Source: Filomicrobium sp. (lineage in GTDB: Bacteria; Pseudomonadota; Alphaproteobacteria; Rhizobiales; Hyphomicrobiaceae). Taken from it: DNA of 64,000 nt. Each line of letters begins with the position of its first letter. Positions within the stretch are counted from its first letter, which is position 1. The position numbers and the translations under genes are program-made. The stretch lies in NCBI GenBank assembly GCA_029287535.1, contig JARFQY010000007.1:1-64000 (forward strand). The letters run 5' to 3'. Below, one piece after another: positions 40,336 to 49,827 of the stretch. The notes below the pieces were generated by a model. The model ran no database searches. It had not been told where the DNA came from and was given only the letters and a program-made list of their open reading frames with translations.

Positions 40336-40845
40336 TCATCCTGGCAGACGGCTCGTCTTTTCTGGTGGTCGCACCAAGACCTCTACCTCATCACCAATGC
40401 GGATTTCGCCTGGTTCCAGCACGCGTGAGGTAATGCCTCCGCGCCAATCTGGATGCAAAGCCCTAAGAAGCCCCGGATAGACATCGTCCATTCGCTTGCA
40501 GGGTTGCGTCGGATAGGTGACTTCCAACGTCACAGGTCCAATCCGAACCACCCCGCCGCGAGCCTTCGGCAACGCCACGCCCTGCACGAGCAGGTTGGCG
40601 CGCCGCACTGTCCATGGCAGCACAACCTCACCGTCTTCAGGCGATTGCGCCGCCAGGTCCCGCAGCGCGGCTTGCCATTGCTCGAGCGCCAGGACGGTTA
40701 TCTGGCGCAGCTTGAACTTGGCGCCCTTGTGGTCACCTTCGAGACCCGCCTCGCACGTGATCCGCCCCCGCGTCAGTACCTGCATCGGTTCAAGACGCTT
40801 CGAACGGCGAGCAATTCCGATGAGGCGACCGGTTTCAGCCATCAC
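40336..40845 (-). CDS. MOSC-domain protein
   Basis: 'RGRITCEAGLEGDHKG', 'RRANLLVQGV', 'CKRMDDVYPGLLRAL..DWRGGITSRVLEPGEIRIGDEV'. Confidence 0.82.
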   Translation of the reverse strand: MMAETGRLIGIARRSKRLEPMQVLTRGRITCEAGLEGDHKGAKFKLRQITVLALEQWQAALRDLAAQSPEDGEVVLPWTVRRANLLVQGVALPKARGGVVRIGPVTLEVTYPTQPCKRMDDVYPGLLRALHPDWRGGITSRVLEPGEIRIGDEVEVLVRPPEKTSRLPG

Positions 40846-40857
40846 AGCATCAAGCCG

Positions 40858-41439
40858 CTATCCAACAACCGGAACACCAATAAGGAAGGGGTGTCCATAA
40901 AACGCCATCAGAATATACAGCGTCAGACCGAGACCGACGACGATGGCGTCATTGACAAACGTGGCGCCCTCCGAACTGCGGCCAGGATCGCCGCGTCTTT
41001 TCAGCGAAATCCGGTCGTAGACGGCATACGAGAGAAATGAGCTAAACAGCACCAACGAAGCAACGTCGCCGTTGACCAGCAGATGCGCAAGGGCCCAAAT
41101 CTTCACGGCGATCAGCATCGGGTGCTTGAGAGTGGCACCGATGTTAGAGGGGATAAAAGCCGCCACCAGCGCGATGAATGCCGGGATCATCAATAAGAGC
41201 ACGAGGTGGCTCATCCAGGTTGGTGCAATCCACAACACTGGGTTCTTGGAACCCAGATAGTCCTGCATCTTCCCATATCCGTAGACGATGAGAATAAAGC
41301 CGATGAGCGAGGCGATCGAGAAAAAGGCTTTGTAGCCGCCCTCGCCGAAGCGCTCGACCAACCCGTTTCGCAGCTCGCGGTTGGTTGGAATGAGATGGAT
41401 GGTGAAGAACGCCACCAACCCAACGATCAACAGCATCAT
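40858..41439 (-). CDS. NnrU-family membrane protein
   Basis: 'HPMLIAVKIWALAHLLVNGDVASLVLF' with multiple TMs, NnrU/isoprenylcysteine methyltransferase-like. Confidence 0.8.
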   Translation of the reverse strand: MMLLIVGLVAFFTIHLIPTNRELRNGLVERFGEGGYKAFFSIASLIGFILIVYGYGKMQDYLGSKNPVLWIAPTWMSHLVLLLMIPAFIALVAAFIPSNIGATLKHPMLIAVKIWALAHLLVNGDVASLVLFSSFLSYAVYDRISLKRRGDPGRSSEGATFVNDAIVVGLGLTLYILMAFYGHPFLIGVPVVG

Positions 41440-41781
41440 GCGCGCAGACTCCAGTTCAGCATCATTGTCCCATTCAGGGCTTACCCCAGCTTAATTGCAC
41501 GCCCGAAACTGCTAGCCAACGGTTTAGAGCTGCAAGCAGACCGAACAGGCAACAGCGTGCACAGAGCAGTTGCGCCCGCAGTGCTTGCAATATAATGTGA
41601 AAAACGGGTCGGTATGGAACCGGCCGGTGCGCGTGTGGGGCGCGAGCGAGTTATGGGGGAATCTGAGCCGCGGCGGGCTTCGGGTCCTAGGAGGGTGTAT
41701 GTCTACTCCGATGGCCACGTGTTCGCGGCGAGTTCCGCGAAGACGCTCTCACGTCCGCATCGTGGGCGGGGAGCGGCGTCG

Positions 41782-42357
41782 ATGACTCCCGAAGCATTGA
41801 CAAAGAAACAGTCTCACCGTGCCGACGCTGTCGAGACTTCCAGTTGCGCTGATATCTCAAGCACTTCAAACGCGGACGAAACACGCCGTCGGCTGGAGTT
41901 CGAGCTTGCGGTCGTGCTCGCGCGTCAGCCCAAGCATCAGGGTTCTCCCGACCCCATTGACGGTAACGGCAATGGCCCCTTGGAGGTGCCGGAGTCGGCT
42001 CGTGTCACACGCGGTGCACGTGGCGGAGCCTTAGACACCGCGATTGGTGATGAGCCCATGGTGCCGGAAGCCGGGACTGATGTGACCGCTGGCGACCAGG
42101 TCGGGGCCCCGTCACTATCGGGCGAGGCACGTCGCAAACGCTGGTTGAGATCGACAAGGCGAACCACCGACGCGTGGTCGATGGGAACGGTCGCCTCTTT
42201 CGCTATCACTCTGCTTGTAACAGCCTTCATCTTGTCGCTTGTCGCGGTGTCGTTGTTTGGGGTTCCAACAAGCATCAGCGGTCAGGATGGCGCTCCCGGC
42301 GATACCTTCGCCAAGCAGGCGTCGCAGTCCGCTAAAGGAACCAAGCCAAGCCGGTAA
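41782..42357 (+). CDS. Hypothetical protein with a single C-terminal TM
   Basis: TM 'SMGTVASFAITLLVTAFILSLVAVSLFG'; ATG 41782 has an upstream GGGGAG; ORF open from 41614. Confidence 0.45.
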   Translation: MTPEALTKKQSHRADAVETSSCADISSTSNADETRRRLEFELAVVLARQPKHQGSPDPIDGNGNGPLEVPESARVTRGARGGALDTAIGDEPMVPEAGTDVTAGDQVGAPSLSGEARRKRWLRSTRRTTDAWSMGTVASFAITLLVTAFILSLVAVSLFGVPTSISGQDGAPGDTFAKQASQSAKGTKPSR

Positions 42358-42379
42358 CCGCGCGGTCAAACTGGCACTT

Positions 42380-43318
42380 TCAGGGCAGGTAGCCCTTGTC
42401 GAGGTCCATCTCCTGGCGCGTAATGACGTCACCGTCGGCCGTGACGAGTTCCGCGGTCCAGGCCAAATGCGTCCCGTCTTCAGGCGAGCTTGACGAGACG
42501 AATTGCGCGCCGAGCTGATGACCGGGCTTGATCTCTATCGGCTCTTCGAGTGGGAAATACAGTTGCTCCCAATGCGTCGCCACAGACTCCGGTCCCGTTG
42601 ATAGACTAAGACCAACACCAAGATCGGCCCGCCACCAGACGGCAAACCCATAAATCGTCGCCGGAGACTCAAAGCCCCAGTTAACCTGCCCGGAGCGATG
42701 CGTTTCAGCCTCCTGGCTGAGGTCGACGCGATCCCATTCGCGTTCACCGCACGCAAGAAGCTCACCCGCCTCAAGCCGCCGCACATACACGTTATTGAGG
42801 CTCATCATCTGCGGCAGGCTGAGGTCCAGATCGTACGCTTCACCGGCCTCTTCCCAAAGCCTCAGCTCGGCATCGAGCCGTGGTGCGATGACCGGGCACA
42901 CGCATTGAATAACCTCGCGTGGCAGGACGATGCCGCCAGGGACCAAAAAGCGCCGGCGCGCATCATTCAAGGTTGTGATGATGTCCTCTTCAAACGCGTA
43001 ATTGCCGAGCGTCTCCGAAATGATGACATCGACTTGCGGCGGGTCCTGCATCTCTGTCGAGTGGCACGGCATCAGCACGCAGTTCCGCAGTCCGCTGGCT
43101 GCAATGACGGCTTCCGCGACACCTGCGACTTCCGCAGTCTCGTACAAGAAAACCTCGCGAGCTCCGAGTCGGGAGGCCATGGCTCCAAGCAGGCCGGTGC
43201 CCGCACCGATGTCGGCAACGCGGGTCTTTCCAGGCTCTATGACAGCCTTCAAAGCCTTGTACAGGACGTCGTTGCGCGCCTGGTCTGCGATTAACGTACG
43301 GTGATACTCAATGCGCAT
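42380..43318 (-). CDS. Protein arginine methyltransferase (PRMT)-like SAM-dependent methyltransferase
   Basis: Motif I 'VADIGAGTGLLGAMASRLGAREVFLYE'; 'VDVIISETLGNYAFEEDIITTLNDARRRFLVPGGIVLP' (double-E loop); 'LSTGPESVATHWEQLYFPLEEPIEIKPGHQL' (THW loop). Confidence 0.75.
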   Translation of the reverse strand: MRIEYHRTLIADQARNDVLYKALKAVIEPGKTRVADIGAGTGLLGAMASRLGAREVFLYETAEVAGVAEAVIAASGLRNCVLMPCHSTEMQDPPQVDVIISETLGNYAFEEDIITTLNDARRRFLVPGGIVLPREVIQCVCPVIAPRLDAELRLWEEAGEAYDLDLSLPQMMSLNNVYVRRLEAGELLACGEREWDRVDLSQEAETHRSGQVNWGFESPATIYGFAVWWRADLGVGLSLSTGPESVATHWEQLYFPLEEPIEIKPGHQLGAQFVSSSSPEDGTHLAWTAELVTADGDVITRQEMDLDKGYLP

Positions 43319-43331
43319 CGAAGCGGAACTT

Positions 43332-44171
43332 TCAAAGGCTCAGGTGAGGCCGACGGATTTCGTACAGCGTCAGTGCCGTCGCGACGGCGAGATTAAGGGA
43401 ATCAAGATCGCCGGCCATCGGGATTTTGACCGTTCGCGAACAAGCCGCGGCGAGATCATCCGACAGGCCCGGCCCTTCGCTTCCCATCACAACCAGCACC
43501 GGCCCCCGGTACTTGGCATCCCGAAAATCTTGCGTCGCGGAGAGATGCAGGCCGACGACATCACCGGCCCAATCGGCGCGCCACATCAAAAACGCCTCCC
43601 GCGTCATCCGCACAAGCGGCACGGCGAAGACCGAACCCATGGTGGCCCGGATACACTCGCGCCCGTAAGGGTCACAACAGTTGCCAACCAGGATGACACC
43701 GCTGGCTCCCACCGCATCGACCGTGCGAATGATCGTCCCAAGATTCCCTGGATCACGCACGTCTTCCAAGACCAGCCACAGCCCGTCTTCCGCGATCCGT
43801 TCTGCCTGTGGGGCAACGGACCACCGCTGTTTGAAAACACCGAGAATCGCTTGCGGATTGTCCTTTGAGGCAACCTTCCCCAACACCGCCGGGGTGACCT
43901 CGAGCACCTCGCTATCGGCCTTCAACGCTAATTCAATGAGACCGCGAACAGCCGGGCTTTGGCCCCCGCTCGGTTCGTAGAGCAGCGTCTCGGGCTTCCA
44001 GCCGGCCTCTTGCGCGCTGATCAACACGGAGGCGCCTTCGGCGACAAACAGGCCCGTTTCCCGGCGCACCTTTCGCATGTCGAGCGCCCGGATCGCTTTG
44101 ATCCGCTCGTTTTGCAGACTGGAAATCGGCTTGGGCCCGGAGCCCGCCTTTGGTCCTCGCAAATCACGCAT
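43332..44171 (-). CDS. TrmH/SpoU-family RNA methyltransferase
   Basis: 'ISSLQNERIKAIRAL', 'VLEDVRDPGNLGTIIRTVDAVGASGVILVGNCCDPYGRECIRATMGSVFAVPLV', 'VMGSEGPGLSDDL..VKIPMAGDLDSLNLAVATALTLYE'. Confidence 0.92.
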   Translation of the reverse strand: MRDLRGPKAGSGPKPISSLQNERIKAIRALDMRKVRRETGLFVAEGASVLISAQEAGWKPETLLYEPSGGQSPAVRGLIELALKADSEVLEVTPAVLGKVASKDNPQAILGVFKQRWSVAPQAERIAEDGLWLVLEDVRDPGNLGTIIRTVDAVGASGVILVGNCCDPYGRECIRATMGSVFAVPLVRMTREAFLMWRADWAGDVVGLHLSATQDFRDAKYRGPVLVVMGSEGPGLSDDLAAACSRTVKIPMAGDLDSLNLAVATALTLYEIRRPHLSL

Positions 44172-45078
44172 GTGACGCCCACCGCACGAACAAGGACGTT
44201 GGCACAACGGCGCGACCGTCCTTCGAGCGGATCGCCAGCTCACCGAAATCAATCACGCCACCGGATTTGGTGAATGTCTCCGAAGTGAGCTCTGCAAACG
44301 CAACGGATGAAGCGCGTATGGCGTAGACCGTCAGCACCATCGCCGCGGACTTGGCGCTGGCAAGCCTGGCGCAGTCACTCAATAGCTCCGGCAGATCAGT
44401 GAACAGGTCCCACGTTTCATTCTTGGGCCCACGTCCGAACTTCGGCGGGTCGACAAGAAGGATGTGATAGTCCCGCTCGCGCCGCACCTCCCGAGCGGTG
44501 AACTTTCGGGCATCATCCAGGATCCATCGGATGGGGGCCTCGTCGAGCTTCGAGGCAGCCTGGTTGTCGCGCCCCCACTGGATCGCCTTCTTCGACGCGT
44601 CCACGTGCACGACCTCGGCACCTGCCGCCGCCGCCAGCAACGACGCTGCTCCTGTGTAGCCGAACAGATTCAGGACCCGCGGCCGTTCGATGCCCGCCGC
44701 CTTGACCGCCTCGATCTGTTTCAGCATCCAATGCCAGTGTGGCTGCTGCTCTGGAAACAACCCCAAATGCCACAGGCCCTGCAACCGGCACAGGATCCTC
44801 ACGCCATCAACATCAACGGGCCAGCTGTCGGGCACCGCGCGATCGAGCCGCCATTTGCCCTTTTCCTCATCTTCACCGGAAGCAGAGAACACCGCGTCAG
44901 CCCTTTCCCAGGTCGATCGCGGCAGCCGCGGCTGCCAAAGCGCCTGCGGCTCCGGCCGGTCCACGGTGATTGCTCCGAAGCGCTCAAGCTTCCGCCCGCC
45001 GCCGCTGTCGACAAGCTCATAGCCTGCAAAGCCGCGCGTCTCGATCAAATTGAGATTGTTCCGAACAAGAGGCGTCAT
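44164..45078 (-). CDS. RlmI/RlmK-like class I rRNA methyltransferase
   Basis: 'RVLNLFGYTGAASLLAAAAGAEVVHVDASKKAIQWGRDNQ', 'ILLVDPPKFGRGP'; the downstream TrmH-family ORF starts within its 3' end. Confidence 0.85.
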   Translation of the reverse strand: MTPLVRNNLNLIETRGFAGYELVDSGGGRKLERFGAITVDRPEPQALWQPRLPRSTWERADAVFSASGEDEEKGKWRLDRAVPDSWPVDVDGVRILCRLQGLWHLGLFPEQQPHWHWMLKQIEAVKAAGIERPRVLNLFGYTGAASLLAAAAGAEVVHVDASKKAIQWGRDNQAASKLDEAPIRWILDDARKFTAREVRRERDYHILLVDPPKFGRGPKNETWDLFTDLPELLSDCARLASAKSAAMVLTVYAIRASSVAFAELTSETFTKSGGVIDFGELAIRSKDGRAVVPTSLFVRWASHA

Positions 45079-45170
45079 GCCGAAGAGCCACCACCAACAA
45101 CAAAGCGTGCCTGTTAGCACGGCCCTCGCCAGCAGGTCGAGATTTCACACTGCCTCGCCAAAAACCGCGG

Positions 45171-45560
45171 TTAAAGGCTTTCGGTCGTTCGCCTGATGCG
45201 CTTCGCCATGAGTTGCATGACCGTCAGCGCAAACTGCGGGCTTTGCTGCACCAGGCTGAGAAACCCGCTGCGGCCCACCACGGCGATTTCTCCCGGTTCA
45301 AGCGCAATCGCGGTCGCGCTGCGCGGGCTGCCATCTATCAATGACATTTCGCCAAAAAGCCCGCCGGGTCCAACATTCTCCAACACCATGCCGCCCGCCT
45401 TGATGGAAACCCTGCCCGAGCGGACAATAAACATCTCCGTACCGGTCTCACCAGCCAGGAAAATACGTTCATCCGCCGCGACAGACCTTAGCGGAATGTT
45501 GCCTTGCGATAGCAAACTGAAGTCGAAGGGAGCGTTTTCATCCATGGGGACACCTAGCAT
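45171..45560 (-). CDS. Cyclic nucleotide-binding (Crp-like sensor) domain protein without HTH
   Basis: 'GTEMFIVRSGRVSIKAGGMVLENVGPGGLFGEMSLIDGSPRSATAIA'; ends before any DNA-binding domain. Confidence 0.8.
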   Translation of the reverse strand: MLGVPMDENAPFDFSLLSQGNIPLRSVAADERIFLAGETGTEMFIVRSGRVSIKAGGMVLENVGPGGLFGEMSLIDGSPRSATAIALEPGEIAVVGRSGFLSLVQQSPQFALTVMQLMAKRIRRTTESL

Positions 45561-45665
45561 CGCAGTTTCTTATCAAGGCCTGTTGGAAGTGTAGGCCTCG
45601 ACGGTCCCTTCGCTCAAGCAGCTGTTCTCGGGTTGCTAAACTTGTGCCACCCGCGGCGCGCCGGC

Positions 45666-46797
45666 CTACTCCACGTCTTCGACCTCCAAGGCCGCCCCAC
45701 CCGAAACGCGCTGCGCCAGGGCTGCTTCCATGAATTGGTCGAGATCGCCGTCCAGAACACCTTGCGGATCCGTGCTCTGGACCGCAGTCCGCAGGTCCTT
45801 CACCAACTGATAAGGCTGCAAGACATAAGACCGGATCTGGTGCCCCCAGCCAATCTCCGTCTTGGCGGCAGCTTCCGCGCTGGCTTTCTCCTCGCGTTTT
45901 TTCAGCTCCAGCTCATAGAGCCGGGACTTCAGCATCGCCCAGGCGATAGCGCGGTTCTTGATCTGCGAACGCTCCTGTTGGCTGGCCACCGCGATCCCGG
46001 TTGGAATGTGCGTGATACGCACCGCGGAATCCGTGGTGTTGACGTGCTGACCACCGGCACCCGAGGCGCGATACGTATCGATACGGCAGTCGCCATCGGC
46101 AATGTCGATCTCGATATCATCATCAATAACGGGGTAGACCCATACCGAGGCAAAGCTCGTGTGGCGTCGCGCATTGGAGTCATAGGGTGAAATTCGCACA
46201 AGCCGGTGCACGCCGGACTCGGTCTTGAGCCAGCCGTATGCATCCTGCCCCTTGATTTCCAGGGTCGCAGACTTGATGCCGGCCTCTTCGCCTGGGCTTT
46301 CTTCAATCAGGCTCACCCGATAGCCCGCGCGCTCAGCCCAGCGCGAATACATTCGCGTTAGCATCTGCGCCCAGTCTTGGCTTTCCGTTCCGCCAGCCCC
46401 GGCATGAATCTCGACAAAAGTGTCGTTGCCGTCGGCTTCTCCTGAAAGCAGGGCCTGGACAGAGCGACGCTGTGCTTCCTGCTGGAGTTTGGCGAGCTGG
46501 GCTTCGCCCTCGTCGACCGTCTCTTGATCGCCTTCGGCTTCACCCAGTTCGATCAGCGTGACGCAGTCTTCAAGATCCTGCTCGAGGCTCTCGTAGCTGG
46601 TAATGGCCCGCTCAAGGGACTGGCGCTCGCGCATGACCTTTTGCGCCAGCTTCTGATCATTCCAGAAGGACGGGTCTTCGGCTTGGGCATTCAGCTCTTC
46701 GAGGCGGGCTTTGGCGGTATCCCAGTCAAAGATGCCTCCTTAGGAGAGCCATCGCCTCCTTGATTGAATCGACGTGTTTTTGCGGCTCAGCGCGCAT
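45666..46797 (-). CDS. prfB: Peptide chain release factor 2, with programmed +1 frameshift
   Basis: '[29 protein letters not shown]', '[25 protein letters not shown]' (GGQ); short upstream frame ending ...CTA AGG AGG CAT CTT TGA C at 46726-46743. Confidence 0.95.
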
Positions 46798-46969
46798 TCA
46801 AGTGCCCCGCTTATCTTCGTTTTGATGGGTATCGCAGGGATATAAGACCGCCCAACGCCTGTGTAAACCGAACGCTTCAAGCGGGTTGGTGAACACCGTT
46901 CTAGTCATTGCCCGGAAGCTGGCCACGATGGCTCCCGCCGACGAAGGCTCGCAAAGACCTGACCGGAGA

Positions 46970-49543
46970 CTACCAGAGACCGCCGCCTGTGCCGACATTA
47001 CGCCGCGGCGGGCGCCGCGCCTGGCTGCCGCCATAGGGTGCCTGATCGTTGTAGGGCGTCTCTTGCGCGCCGAACGCGCTTCCATCGCCGTCGCTGAAGC
47101 CGATGATCGAATACTCGTCATCAGGCCCCTCATAGGGCTTGAAGGCTTCCATGACAGCAGTCTTATCGCCCGGCTGGGCTCTGAGGCCTGTCTTCAGATT
47201 GATGCGCGCCAGCGTAATGCCGGGAGGCTGCCGGAAGGGCGTAATCGGCTTGCCTTCAAGCGCCATCTTGATGAAGTCGCCGAAAATCGGCGCAGCGACC
47301 TGCCCGCCCGTCATTCCCTTGCCCATGGCCTTGGGCGTGTCATAGCCAACGAAAACCCCGACAACCATGTCGGGCGAGTAACCGACGAACCAGGCATCTT
47401 TTTCCTCATTGGTGGTACCGGTCTTGCCGGCCAACGGGATGCCCAGTTTCTTGAGGCTACGCGCCGTGCCGCGCTGAACCACACCCTGCAAGATGGAGGT
47501 CATCTGGTAAGAGGTGTGCGGATCGACGATTTGCCTGCGGTCATCAGGAATCTCGGGCTCTTGCTGACCCTGCCAGGCGTCGGCCTTGCAGCCCTCGCAA
47601 GGGCGCTGATCGTGACGCCAGATCGAGCGTCCCCAGCGGTCCTGAATGCGGTCAATCAAGGTCGGATAAACGCGCTTGCCGCCATTCGCGAGGATGCAAT
47701 AGGCGTTCGTCATGCGCAGAAGCGTGGTCTCACCGGCACCAAGCGACATCGAAAGGACTGGCAGCAGATCATCGTAAATGCCGAACCGTTTGGCGTATTC
47801 GGTGATGAGGGGCATGCCCATGTCCTGGGCCAGCCGAACCGTCATCTGGTTGCGCGACTTTTCAATGCCGATGCGTAGCGTTGTCGGACCGTAGGATCTG
47901 CTCTTGTTGTAGTTCTCCGGCCGCCACACGTCCTGGCCGGGCCCCTGTTCGATCTCGATAGGCGCATCCAGAACGATGCTGGTCGGTTTGTAGCCGTTGT
48001 CGAGAGCGGTCGCGTAAACGAAGGGCTTGAAGGATGAACCCGGCTGCCGTTTGGCCTGAATAGCGCGGTCGAATTGGCTGATATCAAACGATAAACCACC
48101 AACAACCGCCAACACACGGCCGGTATGAGGGTCCATCGCAACGATCCCCCCGCCGATCTCCGGGACCTGCATCAAGGACCACGTCCCGGTCGGATTTTGA
48201 GGGTCATCCGGCGCAACGAAGATCACATCGCCAAGCGATAGAACTTGGTTGACGGCTTTTGGTTTCGCACCTTTCGGTTTCTTCGCCCATTCGACTTGCT
48301 TCAGTGCGAGCTTTACCGCCTCACGCTTTTCTTCCAGCTTTCCGTCTTTAAGCTTGCGTGGCTTCAACCCCACAACGGCGTTCGAAGCATCAACGTTGAG
48401 CACGACACCCAGCCGCCACGGCTGGAGATCTTTTGGTGCCTCCACCTTGAATAGGGTCTCGCCCCAATCCCCGGCGATATCGATGGTCGAATGCGCGCCT
48501 CGCCAGCCCTTTCTCCTGTCGAATTTCACCAGGCCGTCGATGAGGGCTTTGCGCGCATAACGCTGCAGCTTGGGATCGAGCGTGGTGCGCACCGACATGC
48601 CGCCACCATAAAGATCGCCCTCACCATATTGAGCAAGCAGTGCCCGCCGAACCTCCTCGGCGAAGAAGTCGGCTGCGAAAATGTGTGCCCCGAACCTGCG
48701 GAGCTTGACTGAAAGTGGCTTGGCTCGTGCCTCTTCAGCTTCTTCCTTGGTGATGTACCCGTTTTCGTACATCTGACCGATGATCCAGTTGCGCCGAGCA
48801 ACGGCCTTCTCGGTGTCCCGGATCGGATGATAGTTGTTGGGAGCTTTCGGCAATGCGGCAAGGTAAGCCGCCTCTTCGATCGAGAGGTCCTTGAGTTCCT
48901 TCTCGAAGTAATTGAGGCCGGCCGCCGCAACGCCATAGGAGCCGATTCCGAAGTAGATTTCATTGAGATACAGCTCAAGAATCTTGTCTTTCGAGAACGT
49001 CCGCTCAATGCGGATCGCAAGAATTGCTTCCTTGAGTTTGCGGTCGAGCGTCCGGTCGCTTGTCAGCAAGAAGTTCTTGGCCACCTGCTGGGTGATTGTC
49101 GACGCACCCTGCACCCGAGCCCTGCGGCCTTGAACCTTGTCCATGACCAGTTTGAAGACGGCCCGCGCAATGCCTTTAAAGTCGAGGCCGCCGTGTTCAT
49201 AAAAACGGCTGTCCTCAGCTGAGAGGAATGCGGCGATGACGCGCTTGGGCACCGTATTGATGGGCACGAAGATTCGCCGCTCGCGCGCGTACTCTGCGAT
49301 CAAAGAGCCATCGTTTGCGTGGATCCGCGTCATGACCGGCGGTTGATACTCGGCCAGTTTTTCGTAATTCGGCAGGTCCTCCGAGGCTTGCATCAGCATG
49401 TAGCCCGCAGCACCGGACCCAACAATGAACAAAACCACGAACGCCGCGAAGCCGAACCCCAGCAGGCCCAGCACAATACTGCGCTTACGCCGCTTCTTCT
49501 TCTTCTTTTTCGGCGCAGGTGGTGGAAGGATCGGCGCGTTCAT
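46970..49543 (-). CDS. Class A penicillin-binding protein 1A
   Basis: Transglycosylase 'AEDSRFYEHGGLDFKGIARA', 'GASTITQQVAKNFLLT'; transpeptidase 'QPGSSFKPFVY', 'KTGTTNEEKDAWFVGYSPD'. Confidence 0.96.
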   Translation of the reverse strand: MNAPILPPPAPKKKKKKRRKRSIVLGLLGFGFAAFVVLFIVGSGAAGYMLMQASEDLPNYEKLAEYQPPVMTRIHANDGSLIAEYARERRIFVPINTVPKRVIAAFLSAEDSRFYEHGGLDFKGIARAVFKLVMDKVQGRRARVQGASTITQQVAKNFLLTSDRTLDRKLKEAILAIRIERTFSKDKILELYLNEIYFGIGSYGVAAAGLNYFEKELKDLSIEEAAYLAALPKAPNNYHPIRDTEKAVARRNWIIGQMYENGYITKEEAEEARAKPLSVKLRRFGAHIFAADFFAEEVRRALLAQYGEGDLYGGGMSVRTTLDPKLQRYARKALIDGLVKFDRRKGWRGAHSTIDIAGDWGETLFKVEAPKDLQPWRLGVVLNVDASNAVVGLKPRKLKDGKLEEKREAVKLALKQVEWAKKPKGAKPKAVNQVLSLGDVIFVAPDDPQNPTGTWSLMQVPEIGGGIVAMDPHTGRVLAVVGGLSFDISQFDRAIQAKRQPGSSFKPFVYATALDNGYKPTSIVLDAPIEIEQGPGQDVWRPENYNKSRSYGPTTLRIGIEKSRNQMTVRLAQDMGMPLITEYAKRFGIYDDLLPVLSMSLGAGETTLLRMTNAYCILANGGKRVYPTLIDRIQDRWGRSIWRHDQRPCEGCKADAWQGQQEPEIPDDRRQIVDPHTSYQMTSILQGVVQRGTARSLKKLGIPLAGKTGTTNEEKDAWFVGYSPDMVVGVFVGYDTPKAMGKGMTGGQVAAPIFGDFIKMALEGKPITPFRQPPGITLARINLKTGLRAQPGDKTAVMEAFKPYEGPDDEYSIIGFSDGDGSAFGAQETPYNDQAPYGGSQARRPPRRNVGTGGGLW

Positions 49544-49827
49544 CAGCCCTCGGCCCGTTCAAGGGATCTTACTGTTTGCGCTGCACAACTAACTCGCCGC
49601 AACGCACAAAAGTACGAATGTCACGCCATACTCTAGCTGGCAATGTGGCATCACATCGTCGAAATGGATCGCTTCTATTGAAAACAATCCTTACAGCACG
49701 ACCCGATAACGCCAATGCCGCAGTGACCAATGTTGAGTTTTCCGGTACCGCGACGCAACAGTCAGTTTCAGCACACTTCAGCACATTCCCACAAAGGCAA
49801 TAACAGACTGCCAACGCAGCGGAAAAT

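Noticed and set aside
46886-47878. 330-aa plus-strand ORF within the PBP1A gene
   Set aside because: Antisense shadow of PBP1A, which has complete transglycosylase and transpeptidase motifs.
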